Source: Bradyrhizobium sp. 1(2017) (lineage in GTDB: Bacteria > Pseudomonadota > Alphaproteobacteria > Rhizobiales > Xanthobacteraceae). Taken from it: a stretch of DNA of 64,000 bases. Shown here piece by piece: positions 1 through 8,546 of this stretch; within the stretch, counting starts at the first letter, position 1, and each line of letters opens with the position of its first letter. The DNA lies in assembly GCF_011602485.2 (NCBI RefSeq), contig NZ_CP050022.2, positions 3,430,001-3,494,000 of the forward strand. Direction: 5' to 3'. Under the pieces are notes generated by a model, which worked only from the letters and a program-made list of their open reading frames with translations, was not told the DNA's origin and did no database searches. The translations under genes were made by a program, and so were the position numbers.

Positions 1-1074
1 GACGTTGCCGGTCTGCGCTGGTGGATGCCGAGATACGTCAGGACCATCGCCAACAACATGCTGACGATGGACGAGCCTGATCACACCAGGCTGCGCAGCA
101 TCGTGGACGAGGCATTTCGTCGACGCGCCATCGTCGCGATGGAGCCGCGCATCCGCGCCATCGCCGACGGTCTCGCCGACGAGCTCTTTGCGAACGGAAA
201 TCCGGCCGATCTCGTCCAGCGCTACGCGCGCATCCTGCCGCTCGCGGTGATCTCCGAGCTCCTGGGCCTGCCTCCCGCCGACCGTCCGCGGTTCATCGCC
301 TGGGCCAACGAGATGTCCTCGCTGACCAATGTCGTCAGCTTCCTCCGCCTGCTGTTCGCGTTCCGCAAGATGCGTGCCTATCTCGAACGGCAGTTGCAGA
401 TCGCGCGCGAACGGGGCGGCGAGGGCTTGATCGCAGAGCTGGTCCAGGTCGAGCGCGAGGGCGGCCAGATCACGCCGGACGAAATGGTCTCGATGGTCTT
501 TCTATTGCTTGCGGCCGGTTCGGAGACCACCACGCACCTCATCAGCGGTTCGGCTTACGAATTGCTCAGGAATCCCGGGTTGCGGGACTGGCTCGAGCAG
601 GACTGGAACCGTGTCGGCCTCGCCGTCGAAGAGTTCCTGCGCTTCGTCTCACCGGTGCAATTCTCCAAGCCGCGCTATGTGCGGCGGGATGTCGAGGTCC
701 AAGGCGTGCGCCTGAAGAAGGGTGATCGCGTCATGGTGATGCTCGCCGCGGCGAACATGGATCCGGCGATGCATGACCGCCCGGAGGGGCTCAATCTCGA
801 GCGCAAGCCGAACCGCCACATCTCGTTCGGGACGGGAATCCATTTCTGCCTCGGTCATCAACTCGCGCGTATCGAGGCGGCCTGCGCGCTGGAGGCGCTG
901 TTCGTGCGATGGCCGAAGCTTGGATTGGCCGTCGATCCCGCCGAGATCCGCTGGCGCAGGCGGCCGGGCTTGCGCGCGATCGCGTCGCTTCCCGTCGCGG
1001 CCGAGGGCCGGGGAACACAGGCGGCTACACCCAACGAAGCGAGCGTCGGTCGTTCCCTCGCTGCGGCGAACTAA
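1..1074 (+). CDS. Cytochrome P450, 5' end outside window
   Basis: Heme-thiolate monooxygenase of the soluble bacterial CYP type, which would need a separate ferredoxin and reductase; neither is in the window. The frame is open from base 1 and the usual substrate-recognition N-terminus (about 50 residues) is missing, so the start lies upstream. Counting from the internal Met at base 25, the I-helix oxygen-activation motif AAGSETTT is near residue 162, the K-helix ExxR (EEFLR) near 201, and the heme loop FGTGIHFCLG at 268-277 with the axial Cys at 275. Substrate cannot be inferred: no catabolic partner follows, and the next plus-strand genes are small stress-like proteins. Confidence 0.93.
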   Translation, partial: DVAGLRWWMPRYVRTIANNMLTMDEPDHTRLRSIVDEAFRRRAIVAMEPRIRAIADGLADELFANGNPADLVQRYARILPLAVISELLGLPPADRPRFIAWANEMSSLTNVVSFLRLLFAFRKMRAYLERQLQIARERGGEGLIAELVQVEREGGQITPDEMVSMVFLLLAAGSETTTHLISGSAYELLRNPGLRDWLEQDWNRVGLAVEEFLRFVSPVQFSKPRYVRRDVEVQGVRLKKGDRVMVMLAAANMDPAMHDRPEGLNLERKPNRHISFGTGIHFCLGHQLARIEAACALEALFVRWPKLGLAVDPAEIRWRRRPGLRAIASLPVAAEGRGTQAATPNEASVGRSLAAAN

Positions 1075-1117
1075 ATCGGCCCTCCTTCGGAAAATCTTCG
1101 TCGCGTGCGATCGGTCA

Positions 1118-1142
1118 GGAACGGCGTGCCGTCGGTGTTGTT
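1118..1142 (+). promoter_or_regulatory. Candidate EcfG (general stress sigma) promoter
   Basis: GGAAC at 1118-1122 is followed after 16 nt by TGTT at 1139-1142. The rhizobial EcfG consensus is GGAAC-N16/17-CGTT, so one base of the -10 element differs. It lies about 80 nt upstream of the small hydrophilic gene at 1220, the kind of product often found in this regulon. This is a by-eye match only. Confidence 0.35.
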
Positions 1143-1219
1143 GTCATCAGGACATCGGAAGGGGCGATGAGTTCCGCGCCGTCCATGTCGCAGATCGACA
1201 CCTGACGGGAGACAGCATC

Positions 1220-1405
1220 ATGACCGGCAAGATGCCGCCTGTTCCGACCGAGAACCAGAGCCGCAAAGGAACCGGCGATCGCAAGCAAGTGTCCGCAGAT
1301 GACGCGCCGCGCGGCCAGCAACGCGTGCAAAATCCGGACCAGCAGGGTCAGCAGGGCAACATCAAGCAGAACACGACCAATCAAACTCATCAGCAGGATC
1401 GCTGA
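1220..1405 (+). CDS. Small hydrophilic conserved hypothetical protein (61 aa)
   Basis: A very polar, Gln/Asn/Pro-rich peptide beginning MTGKMPPVPTENQSRKG, with a run of Q, N and D residues in the C-terminal half and no membrane segment. It looks intrinsically disordered. The ATG at 1220 is preceded by GGGAGAC as a ribosome site; the frame is open further upstream inside the P450 shadow, but that extension has no coding character. The next gene (1495) is also small and hydrophilic on the same strand, and a GGAAC-type stress promoter match lies upstream. I recognise the style from rhizobial genomes but no function. A general stress or desiccation role is only inference. Confidence 0.65.
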   Translation: MTGKMPPVPTENQSRKGTGDRKQVSADDAPRGQQRVQNPDQQGQQGNIKQNTTNQTHQQDR

Positions 1406-1494
1406 GAGGGTAGAGCGGCCACCAGCGGCCGAATCCGATAACGGCGCAATAGACGCACGAAGTCTTCAAACGATGACTGCAAGAGGAGAGACCG

Positions 1495-1737
1495 ATGCCA
1501 AGTGGGCACGGCAGCAAGACGCACTTCAGATCGGGCATGCATGGCAAGGGCGACGGCACCGGCGCCTTGACCGACGTGCCGAAGGACATGATCGGCGACA
1601 ACATGGTCCTGTCCAATCGCGACAAGAAACAGCATTCGGACATTCGGGGCATGGACGGCAAGTCCATTCAGACCGAACAATATCAGGACCACGCCGCGAA
1701 CCGGCTCGACGAGACGCCGGACGACGACGAGACCTGA
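1495..1737 (+). CDS. Small hydrophilic conserved hypothetical protein (80 aa)
   Basis: Charged, Gly- and Asp-rich protein without signal peptide or membrane segment. It begins MPSGHGSKTHFRSGMHGKGDG and ends in an acidic tail DETPDDDET. The ATG at 1495 has a strong ribosome site (AAGAGGAGAG, 4-5 nt spacing). It follows the 61-aa gene by 89 nt and is followed after 25 nt by a rho-independent terminator, so the two small genes probably form one short transcript. Function unknown. The Gly/Asp/His composition resembles small stress-induced soluble proteins, but no motif supports a specific role. Confidence 0.7.
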   Translation: MPSGHGSKTHFRSGMHGKGDGTGALTDVPKDMIGDNMVLSNRDKKQHSDIRGMDGKSIQTEQYQDHAANRLDETPDDDET

Positions 1738-1762
1738 GTAGGGACGTTCCTCCGACCACCTC

Positions 1763-1793
1763 GCGGACCGGTGTTCAGCCGGTCCGCTTTTTT
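1763..1793 (+). terminator. Rho-independent terminator
   Basis: Perfect 9-bp arms GCGGACCGG (1763-1771) and CCGGTCCGC (1779-1787) with a 7-nt loop, followed by TTTTTT. It ends the small-gene transcript on the plus strand. The stop codon of the convergent DUF763 gene (1775-1777) lies inside the loop. Confidence 0.9.
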
Positions 1794-3019
1794 GTGGCCG
1801 CGAGATCGCGCTCCCACCCGAACACGGAGCGGCCGTCGAGATCGGGCGAGGCGGCGCGCTCGCCGGCGATGTAGGCCTCGACCGAGGGCCCTCGTGCGGT
1901 CCGTTCCAGCCGCCGCGCCTGATCGTCGAGCCGCTTGATCGCCTGCATCTCTTCCTCGCGCCCGAGCTTGGCGTTCTGGATCGCGCCCTTGAGCACGCGA
2001 ATGGTCTCGTCATAGACCTTGATCGGAACGGGATAGGGGTGCCGGTCCTTGCCGCCATGAGCGAGCGAGAAGCGCGCGGGGTCCTTGAAGCGATAGGGCG
2101 CCCCGTGCACGACTTCGGCCACCATCGCAAGTGAGCGCACGGTGCGCGCACCGACGCCGGGCGTCAGCAGCAGCTCCGGGAAATCGACCGGCCCGCGCTC
2201 GGCGGCGGCAGCCAGCGTTCCGTGCAGGCGCCGCGCGAACACGTCCTTGGGCCGGACGTCGTGATGCGCAGGCATGATCAGGTGCGGGAGCAGGGCTTGC
2301 GCCGGCTCAGTCCCGGTGAGCCGTTCGAACTCCGAGACGATGCGATCCGGGCCAAGACCACTCAACAGCTCGAGCTGCGCGGTGCGCGAGACGTCGGCGC
2401 GATGGTCGGTGAGGTTGACGATCTCGCCCTGTTGCGGGCCATCGATGGCGCTGTGCGGTGCGTCGACAAAGCTCTTGAGCGCCTCGGAGTGCCAGTGATA
2501 GCGGCGGGCCTGGCGCTTGTCCCCGTTCATGCCCTGCTGCACCACCGTCCACTTGCCGTCGGCGGTGACGAAGAAGCCGTGAAGGTAGAGATCAAAACCG
2601 TCCTGCACCGCGGCGCTGTCCACCTTCGCCACCAGCCGGCTGGCGCGCGTCAATCCTGCGCCGTCGAAACCGACGCGCTCGCCGAGTTGCAACAGTTCGT
2701 CCGGCGTCTTGCGCGAATGCTGTCCGCGTCCCCCGCAGACATAGATGCCGAGCTCGTCCTGGAGCGGTCCGAGGCCACGCTTCAGCGCGCCGATCACGGA
2801 TGTGGTGATCCCGGAGGAGTGCCAATCCATGCCCATCACGGCGCCGAACGCCTGGAACCAGAACGGGTGCGACAGGCGCTGCAGAAACGCATCGCGGCCG
2901 TAATGATGCACGATCGCCTCGGTGACGATCGCCCCGAGCGAGGCCATGCGGCTTGCAAGCCAGGGCGGAACCCGTCCCGTGTGGAGAGGAAGATCGGCGC
3001 TGCCGGTACGTCGAGTCAT
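1775..3019 (-). CDS. DUF763 domain protein (414 aa)
   Basis: Full-length member of the DUF763 family, found in archaea and scattered bacteria, with no established biochemical function. The N-terminus (RTGSADLPLHTGRVPPWL) and the segment WHSSGITTSVIGALKRGL are the parts I recognise; the rest matches the expected length of about 400 aa. There is no signal peptide or membrane segment, so it is probably cytoplasmic. The C-terminus carries a basic segment (residues about 345-390). Start: ATG at 3019, with only a weak AAG-type ribosome site. It is transcribed alone, convergent with the small-gene pair and divergent from the MscS gene at 3143. Its last codons overlap the opposing terminator hairpin. 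Confidence 0.85.
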   Translation of the reverse strand: MTRRTGSADLPLHTGRVPPWLASRMASLGAIVTEAIVHHYGRDAFLQRLSHPFWFQAFGAVMGMDWHSSGITTSVIGALKRGLGPLQDELGIYVCGGRGQHSRKTPDELLQLGERVGFDGAGLTRASRLVAKVDSAAVQDGFDLYLHGFFVTADGKWTVVQQGMNGDKRQARRYHWHSEALKSFVDAPHSAIDGPQQGEIVNLTDHRADVSRTAQLELLSGLGPDRIVSEFERLTGTEPAQALLPHLIMPAHHDVRPKDVFARRLHGTLAAAAERGPVDFPELLLTPGVGARTVRSLAMVAEVVHGAPYRFKDPARFSLAHGGKDRHPYPVPIKVYDETIRVLKGAIQNAKLGREEEMQAIKRLDDQARRLERTARGPSVEAYIAGERAASPDLDGRSVFGWERDLAATKKRTG

Positions 3020-3142
3020 GAGGGCTTCAAGCTAACGCAGTTCGGCCACGGTTGCATCAGCGGAATGCTGCGTTGCACGGGCCGAGGGAGCCAAGCGCGG
3101 CGGAGCGCGTTGGCGAGCAGCAATGCAATACCGGGGACTTCA

Positions 3143-4285
3143 ATGAATTGGCAGGCCCTCATGGCCGACATCGAGAGAATGTTCGGGTGGATACCGTCAT
3201 GGATCATCGGTCTCGGCCTCGTCGCCGGGGCGATCCTGCTGGCGCTGTCGTTCTATCGGCTCGCGGTCTGGATGCTCAACCGCGCCTTCGGAACCCGGCT
3301 TCCGCTCCTAAGCGTCTTTATCGAGCGCACGTCCGGGCCGGCCCAGCTCGCACTGTGTCTGGCTGCGGTCGCGCTGGTGCTGCCGCTGGCGCCGCTCAGC
3401 GACGCATTCCGCACGCCGTTGACGAGCCTGTTCGTCGTTGCCTTCATTGCGTTGATCGGCTGGATCTCGATCCGCATCGTCGACATGAGCGCGGCGCGCT
3501 ACCTCCAGAACTTTCGCGATGTCACCGAGAATTTCGTGGCCCGCAAGCACGTCACGCAGGTCCGCGTGTTCAAGCGCGTGACCGACATCATCATCGTCAT
3601 CATCACGGTGTCCACCGCGCTGATGACGTTCGATTCGGTCAGACAATACGGTGTCAGCCTGTTCGCCTCCGCCGGCGCCGCAGGTATCATCGTCGGTCTC
3701 GCCGCGCGGCCGCTGTTGAGCAATCTGATCGCCGGTTTGCAGATCGCCATCACCCAGCCGATCCGGATCGAGGATGCCGTCATTATCGAGAACGAATGGG
3801 GCTGGGTTGAGGATATCGCCGCGACCTATGTCGTGATCCGGCTGTGGGACTGGCGCCGCATGGTGGTGCCGCTGTCCTATTTCATCGAAAAACCGTTCCA
3901 GAACTGGACCCGTGACACTGCCTCCCTCATCGGCGTCATCGCACTCCATGTCGACTATCGTGCCGATGTGGCGCGCATCCGTGGCTGGCTGGAGGAGGCG
4001 GTGAAGCAGTCGAAGCTATGGGATGGTGCGGTGGTCAATCTCCAGGTGATCGACGCGGATGCGCGCACCATCGAGCTGCGCGCGCTGGTCAGCGCGCGCA
4101 ACGCTCCGCAATCCTGGGATCTGCGTTGCGAGATCAGGGAAAAGCTCGTGGCCTTCATCCGCGACGAGATGCCGGAGGCCCTGCCGCGCGAACGCGCGAT
4201 CCTGATTCCGTCGGACGACGACGACGCGGATTTCCCGCGGCGGCCCGCGCCGCCGGAGAAGGTGCGGGCGAGCGTCCACAATTGA
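3143..4285 (+). CDS. MscS-family mechanosensitive ion channel (380 aa)
   Basis: Small-conductance mechanosensitive channel protein of the inner membrane. It has an N-terminal segment with about four hydrophobic helices (residues 18-40, 60-85, 88-108, 148-168), then the conserved pore helix rich in Gly/Ala (SAGAAGIIVGLAARPLLSNL, around 178-197) and the cytoplasmic beta domain starting near QPIRIEDAVII and including VVPLSYFIEKPFQNW. The ATG at 3143 (MNWQALMADIERMF) has GGGGAC upstream. The open frame runs much further 5', but that stretch is antisense to the DUF763 gene and is not protein-like. The acidic tail SDDDDADFPRR is unremarkable. Likely role: release of solutes on hypo-osmotic shock. 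Confidence 0.92.
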   Translation: MNWQALMADIERMFGWIPSWIIGLGLVAGAILLALSFYRLAVWMLNRAFGTRLPLLSVFIERTSGPAQLALCLAAVALVLPLAPLSDAFRTPLTSLFVVAFIALIGWISIRIVDMSAARYLQNFRDVTENFVARKHVTQVRVFKRVTDIIIVIITVSTALMTFDSVRQYGVSLFASAGAAGIIVGLAARPLLSNLIAGLQIAITQPIRIEDAVIIENEWGWVEDIAATYVVIRLWDWRRMVVPLSYFIEKPFQNWTRDTASLIGVIALHVDYRADVARIRGWLEEAVKQSKLWDGAVVNLQVIDADARTIELRALVSARNAPQSWDLRCEIREKLVAFIRDEMPEALPRERAILIPSDDDDADFPRRPAPPEKVRASVHN

Positions 4286-4340
4286 ACGGCGCGGGCCGAA
4301 GCTTGCTATCGGGGCGTTGGCTCCTTGCCGCCGCGCAGCA

Positions 4341-5321
4341 TCACTGCGCGCGGATGTTGGCGGCCTTCAGCACCGGCTCCCACTTCGCCGCCTCGGCGCG
4401 CATATAGGCGTCAAAATCCTTGGACGACGAGCCGAGCGGAGCTGCGCCGATCTTGCCGAGCGTCGACAGCACGCCTGGATCCTTCAATGCCGCCCTCAAA
4501 TCGGTTTCGAGCTTTGCCACGATCTCCGGCGGCATCTTCGCCGGACCGAGCACCCCCCACCAGACCGAGACGTCATAGCCGGGCACACCCGATTCCGCGA
4601 CGGTCGGAACATCGGGCAGCGCCTTGGAGCGCTCGGCCGAAGTCACCGCGAGCGCGCGAACCGTGCCGCCTTCGAGCTGGCCGATCGCTTCCGCAAGCGG
4701 GTTGATGCTGAGCGGGATCTCGCCGGCAATCACCGCCGTCAGCGCCGGGGCGCCGCCTTTGTAGGGGATCGCGACGATCTTGGTGCCGGACATGTGTTTG
4801 AGCAGCTCACCGGCGAGATGCGCCGAGGTGCCGTTGCCGGACATGCCGTAGGAGAGCTTGTCCGGCTCCTTCTTGGCGGCGGCGAGGAGATCGCCGAGCG
4901 TCTTGTAGGGACTGTCCTTGGCCACGACGATCGCGAGCGGCGAGGAGGCGACTTCGGCGATGGCGGTGAAATCCTTGAACGTGTCGTAGGGCACGCTCGG
5001 ATAGATGAACTGGTTGAGCGGATGGCCGCTGGCGACCAGGATCAGCGTGTAGCCGTCGGGCGCCGCCTGCGTCAGGGCCTGCGAGGCGACGATGCCGCCC
5101 GCGCCGGGGCGGTTGTCGACCACCGGCTGCCGGCCCCAGGTCTTGGCCAGTGCCTGGCCCAGCGTGCGCGCGAGTACGTCGACGGCACCGCCGGCGGCGT
5201 AGGGGACCAGAATGTGGACCGGCTTGCTCGGATAATTGTCCGCAGCCTGCGCAGCGCCGCCCGCCAGCAGCAGGCCGACACCGAGCATCAAGCTGCCGAT
5301 CTTCTTGTTCAAACCCAGCAT
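4341..5321 (-). CDS. Bug-family (TctC) periplasmic binding protein (326 aa)
   Basis: Extracytoplasmic solute receptor of the tripartite tricarboxylate transporter type. The start is the ATG at 5321 (MLGLNKKIGSLMLG), which has AAGGAG 7 nt upstream; the ATG 21 nt further out has none. A signal peptide is cleaved after GGAAQA. Typical family motifs follow: YPSKPVHILVPYAAGGAVDV, GAGGIVASQAL, and the central IPYKGGAPAL. No TctA/TctB membrane genes are nearby, as is common for Bug proteins. It diverges from the TetR gene and the LigI-GalB-GalC operon. I infer a carboxylated aromatic ligand (phthalate- or protocatechuate-like) from that context, since Bug proteins are known to bind terephthalate and relatives. 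Confidence 0.92.
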   Translation of the reverse strand: MLGLNKKIGSLMLGVGLLLAGGAAQAADNYPSKPVHILVPYAAGGAVDVLARTLGQALAKTWGRQPVVDNRPGAGGIVASQALTQAAPDGYTLILVASGHPLNQFIYPSVPYDTFKDFTAIAEVASSPLAIVVAKDSPYKTLGDLLAAAKKEPDKLSYGMSGNGTSAHLAGELLKHMSGTKIVAIPYKGGAPALTAVIAGEIPLSINPLAEAIGQLEGGTVRALAVTSAERSKALPDVPTVAESGVPGYDVSVWWGVLGPAKMPPEIVAKLETDLRAALKDPGVLSTLGKIGAAPLGSSSKDFDAYMRAEAAKWEPVLKAANIRAQ

Positions 5322-5414
5322 TCCAGCACTCCTTAGGGGCATTTGCGCGCCTGCCGGCGGTCTCCAGGCCGTTCCAGGACGCTGCCCGTGGTTCTTGTTG
5401 ACGAGACCTGATCT

Positions 5415-5432
5415 TTTGTACGATAGTACAAA
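5415..5432. promoter_or_regulatory. Palindromic operator candidate for the adjacent TetR regulator
   Basis: TTTGTACGATAGTACAAA is a perfect inverted repeat with 7-bp arms and a GATA centre. It ends 4 nt before the TetR start codon and sits between the divergent Bug (start 5321) and TetR (start 5437) genes. Its size and symmetry fit a TetR dimer site, so autoregulation and control of the Bug gene are likely. Confidence 0.75.
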
Positions 5433-5436
5433 TCAC

Positions 5437-6147
5437 ATGGTACGCAAGCCCACCAGCAAGGAAACGGCCCGCAAGCCGAACATGCGCGAGGCGATCCTCG
5501 CTGCGGCCGAGGAATTGTTCGCCACCAACGGGTTCAATGCCGTCTCGGTGCGCGACATTGCGCACGCGGCCGGCGCCAATCCCGGCAGCGTGACCTATCA
5601 TTTCAAGACCAAGGACGGCCTTCTGCTGGAGATCTACCGGCGCCATTGCGCGCCGATGAATTTGCGTCGCTCCGAATTGCTCGCGGCGGCGAGGCGGGTC
5701 CGCGATCTCCAGGACCGGCTGGAAGCCGTGGTGCGGGCCTATGTGGTGCCGGCCTTCACCTCGGGCAGCGATCTTGCCGGCGGCGGGGCGCGCTTCACGC
5801 GCCTGCGCGCGGTGATGTCAGCGGAAGGCAACGAGGTCGCGCGAAAGATCATCGCGCAGACTTTCGATGATACCAGCCACGCCTTCATCGATGCGATCCA
5901 CGAAAGCCTGCCGCATATCCCACGCACCGACATCGTCTGGCGCAGCCACTTCCTGCTCGGCGCGCTCTATTATTCGCTCGTGACGCCCGAGCGCGTGTCG
6001 CGCCTGTCGCGCGGCGAGGCCGATGGCGGCGACGCCGCCAACGCCATCGAGCAGCTGGTGCAGGCCACGGTGGCCGCGTTTCAGGCGCCCGCGCTGGATC
6101 AAGCCACGCCGGCGCGGCGGCGGCCGGCCGTCAGCAACAAGTATTAA
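5437..6147 (+). CDS. TetR/AcrR-family transcriptional regulator (236 aa)
   Basis: One-component repressor with an N-terminal TetR helix-turn-helix at about residues 30-62 (AVSVRDIAHAAGANPGSVTYHFKTKDGLL) and a larger C-terminal ligand domain. The ATG at 5437 begins MVRKPTSKETARKPNMREAI; open frame further upstream is antisense to the Bug gene. A perfect TTTGTAC/GTACAAA palindrome lies directly upstream. The aromatic-degradation genes start 31 nt downstream on the same strand, so the regulator may be first gene of that operon. Predicted effector: an aromatic acid or pathway intermediate (inference from context only). Confidence 0.92.
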   Translation: MVRKPTSKETARKPNMREAILAAAEELFATNGFNAVSVRDIAHAAGANPGSVTYHFKTKDGLLLEIYRRHCAPMNLRRSELLAAARRVRDLQDRLEAVVRAYVVPAFTSGSDLAGGGARFTRLRAVMSAEGNEVARKIIAQTFDDTSHAFIDAIHESLPHIPRTDIVWRSHFLLGALYYSLVTPERVSRLSRGEADGGDAANAIEQLVQATVAAFQAPALDQATPARRRPAVSNKY

Positions 6148-6178
6148 AGCAAGCGGTCTCGCTTCGGCGGTTCACCTG

Positions 6179-7063
6179 ATGACGATGATATACACGCCGA
6201 CCATTCCGCCGCCCGATCCGAATACGCGCACGCCGAAATTCAAGCTGCCGGAGCGGTCCTGTGACGCGCACTGCCACATCTTCGGGCCGGGGGCGAAATA
6301 CCCTTACGCGCGCGACCGCTCCTACACGCCGCCGGATGCGCCGCTGGAGGATTTCCGCGCGCTGCATGCCAGGCTCGGCGTCGAACGTGCCGTCATTGTC
6401 AATGCCAGCGTGCACGGGATAGACAACACAGTGGCGCTGGATGCCATTGCGCAGAGCAATGGCGCCTACCGCGCGGTCGCCAACATCGACGACACCATCA
6501 CCGAGCGCGGGCTTCGCGTGCTGCACGAGGGCGGCTTCTGCGGCTGCCGCTTCAATTTCGTCCGCCATCTCGGCGGTGTTCCCGACAAGGGCGTGTTCGA
6601 CCGCGTCATCGCGATGGTCGCGCCGCTCGGCTGGCACATCGACCTGCATTTCGACGCGATCGACCTGCCCGAATATGCCGACATGCTGTCGAAGATGCCG
6701 CTCAGCTACACCATCGACCATATGGGCCGGGTGAAGGCGTCCGAGGGGCTCGACCAGCTCTCGTTCAGGATCTTGATCGAGCTCATGCAGCGCGACGAGA
6801 AATGCTGGGTCAAGATCTGCGGCTCGGAGCGGGTGTCCTCGATCGGTCCGCCGTTCACTGACGCTGTGCCGTTCGCGCGCAAGATCGTCGAGACGGCGGC
6901 GGATCGCGTCATCTGGGGCACCGACTGGCCGCATCCCAACGTCAAGGTGATGCCGAATGATGGCGACCTCGTCGACCTGATTCCGCTGTTTGCGCCGGAG
7001 CCGGAGCTCCAGCAGAAGATTCTGGTCGACAATCCTGCGCGCTTGTTCGGGTTCGAAGCGTAG
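6179..7063 (+). CDS. ligI: 2-pyrone-4,6-dicarboxylate lactonase (LigI-like)
   Basis: Amidohydrolase-superfamily enzyme that hydrolyses 2-pyrone-4,6-dicarboxylate to 4-oxalomesaconate in the protocatechuate 4,5-cleavage pathway. Length is 294 aa, as in Sphingobium LigI. Visible residues: DAHCHIFGP (His31, His33), RFNFVRHLGG near 124-132, IDHMGR (His181), and the hallmark VIWGTDWPHPN with Asp249. The start is ATG 6179 (MTMIYTP); ATG 6185 is an equal alternative, and neither has a strong ribosome site. It is followed by GalB and GalC, the next two pathway steps, which makes the assignment much firmer than the superfamily alone would. Confidence 0.88.
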   Translation: MTMIYTPTIPPPDPNTRTPKFKLPERSCDAHCHIFGPGAKYPYARDRSYTPPDAPLEDFRALHARLGVERAVIVNASVHGIDNTVALDAIAQSNGAYRAVANIDDTITERGLRVLHEGGFCGCRFNFVRHLGGVPDKGVFDRVIAMVAPLGWHIDLHFDAIDLPEYADMLSKMPLSYTIDHMGRVKASEGLDQLSFRILIELMQRDEKCWVKICGSERVSSIGPPFTDAVPFARKIVETAADRVIWGTDWPHPNVKVMPNDGDLVDLIPLFAPEPELQQKILVDNPARLFGFEA

Positions 7064-7128
7064 CGGCGTCCCTTGCCGGGGAGCCGCAGGGGACGCCGGC
7101 CAATGCATACGAACGAAGGGAGTAATCT

Positions 7129-7842
7129 ATGAAGACAGGTCTCGTGATCACAGCCCATCCCGGCGATTTCGTCTGGCGCGCCGGCGGCGCCATCGCCCTG
7201 CATGCGAAGAAGGGCTATCGCATGAAGATCGTCTGCCTGTCCTTCGGCGAGCGTGGCGAAAGCCAGTTCGCCTGGAAGGAAAAGGGCGCGACGCTGGAGT
7301 CGGTCAAGGCCGGCCGCAAGGACGAGGCCGAGCGGGCCGCAAAGCTGCTCGGCGCCGAGATCGAGTTCTTCGATTGCGGCGACTATCCGTTGAAGCTCAC
7401 CGAGGCGCATTTCGACCGCATGGTCGACATCTATCGCGAGCTCAATCCGAGCTTCGTGCTGACGCACGCGCTGGAAGACCCCTATAATTTCGACCACCCG
7501 AACGCCGCGCATTTCGCGCAGGAGACGCGCGTGGTCGCGCAGGCGATGGGCCACAAGCCCGGCGCCCAGTACAAATATTCGGCGCCGCCCGTATTCCTGT
7601 TCGAGCCGCACCAGCCGGAACAGTGCAACTACAAGCCGGACCTGCTGCTCAAGATCGACGAGGTCTGGAAGGAGAAGTACGAGGCGTTCCAGATATTGGC
7701 CGCGCAGAAGCACCTGTGGGGCTATTACGAGCGCGTCGCGCTCAATCGTGGCATCCAGGGCAGCCGTAACACCGGCGTGCCCATGACCTATGGCGAGGCC
7801 TATCAGCGTCTGTTTCCGACCGTCGCGGAGGAGCTCGCATGA
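7129..7842 (+). CDS. galB: 4-oxalomesaconate hydratase, PIG-L family (GalB)
   Basis: Converts 4-oxalomesaconate to 4-carboxy-4-hydroxy-2-oxoadipate. It belongs to the PIG-L zinc-deacetylase fold but lines up closely by eye with Pseudomonas putida GalB: the N-terminal [18 protein letters not shown], then [23 protein letters not shown] (His123, His128), [14 protein letters not shown], and [15 protein letters not shown] all have direct counterparts. Zinc ligands are expected at His10, Asp13 and the HPNAAH motif. It has 237 aa and a good AGGGAG ribosome site. Its stop overlaps the GalC start by 4 nt, so the two are translationally coupled. Confidence 0.92.
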   Translation: MKTGLVITAHPGDFVWRAGGAIALHAKKGYRMKIVCLSFGERGESQFAWKEKGATLESVKAGRKDEAERAAKLLGAEIEFFDCGDYPLKLTEAHFDRMVDIYRELNPSFVLTHALEDPYNFDHPNAAHFAQETRVVAQAMGHKPGAQYKYSAPPVFLFEPHQPEQCNYKPDLLLKIDEVWKEKYEAFQILAAQKHLWGYYERVALNRGIQGSRNTGVPMTYGEAYQRLFPTVAEELA

Positions 7843-8522
7843 AGCCGGTCGTCGTTCGCAACATCAAGCGTGCCGATCCCGCCGGCATGGCGGAATACGG
7901 CGTCTCGACCGTGCACGAGGCCTATGGCCGCATCGGCCTGATGAAGCCGTATTTGCGCCCCGTATGGCCGGGCGCGTCGATTGCCGGGCCCGCCGTCACC
8001 GTGCTGGCGCAGCCCGGCGACAACTGGATGATCCATGTCGCGGTCGAGCAATGCAGGAAGGGCGACATCCTCGTGGTCGGTTGCACCACCGACAACACCG
8101 ACGGCATGTTCGGCGAATTGCTCGCGACCTCGCTTAGGGCGCGCGGCGTGCAGGGACTGATCATCGATGCCGGTTGCCGCGACGTCAAAGCGCTCCATGA
8201 GATGAAGTTTCCGGTGTGGTCGCGCGCGGTTTCGGCCAAGGGCACGGTGAAGGCCACGCTCGGCTCGGTCAACGTTCCTGTGGTCTGCGCCGGTGTCAAC
8301 GTCGATCCGGGCGACATCGTCGTCGCCGATGACGACGGCGTCGTCCTCGTGCCGAAGCGGCATGCTGCAGACGTCGCCGAGAAGGCAAAAAAGCGCAATG
8401 CGGACGAGGGCGGCAAGCGCGCGCGGCTCGCCTCCGGCGAGCTCGGCCTCGACATGTACAGCATGCGCGAGGCTCTGGCGAAGGCTGGGCTGGTCTATGT
8501 CGACAACCCCGAGGACGTCTGA
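7839..8522 (+). CDS. galC: 4-carboxy-4-hydroxy-2-oxoadipate aldolase (GalC/LigK)
   Basis: RraA-fold class II aldolase that splits 4-carboxy-4-hydroxy-2-oxoadipate into pyruvate and oxaloacetate, and usually also decarboxylates oxaloacetate. It has 227 aa, the normal length. The diagnostic segments [21 protein letters not shown] (59-79), GELLATSL (92-99), [10 protein letters not shown] with Arg114 and Asp115, and [15 protein letters not shown] match GalC/LigK closely, whereas plain RraA proteins lack the C-terminal extension present here ([13 protein letters not shown]). The ATG overlaps the galB stop (ATGA). Last classical step of the protocatechuate meta-cleavage pathway. Confidence 0.92.
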   Translation: MKPVVVRNIKRADPAGMAEYGVSTVHEAYGRIGLMKPYLRPVWPGASIAGPAVTVLAQPGDNWMIHVAVEQCRKGDILVVGCTTDNTDGMFGELLATSLRARGVQGLIIDAGCRDVKALHEMKFPVWSRAVSAKGTVKATLGSVNVPVVCAGVNVDPGDIVVADDDGVVLVPKRHAADVAEKAKKRNADEGGKRARLASGELGLDMYSMREALAKAGLVYVDNPEDV

Positions 8523-8546
8523 AGAGAAACGAAGCGGAGCGGGCGG

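Noticed and set aside
2222..3142. Upstream extension of the MscS gene
   Set aside because: Antisense to the DUF763 gene; the channel N-terminus and ribosome site begin at 3143.
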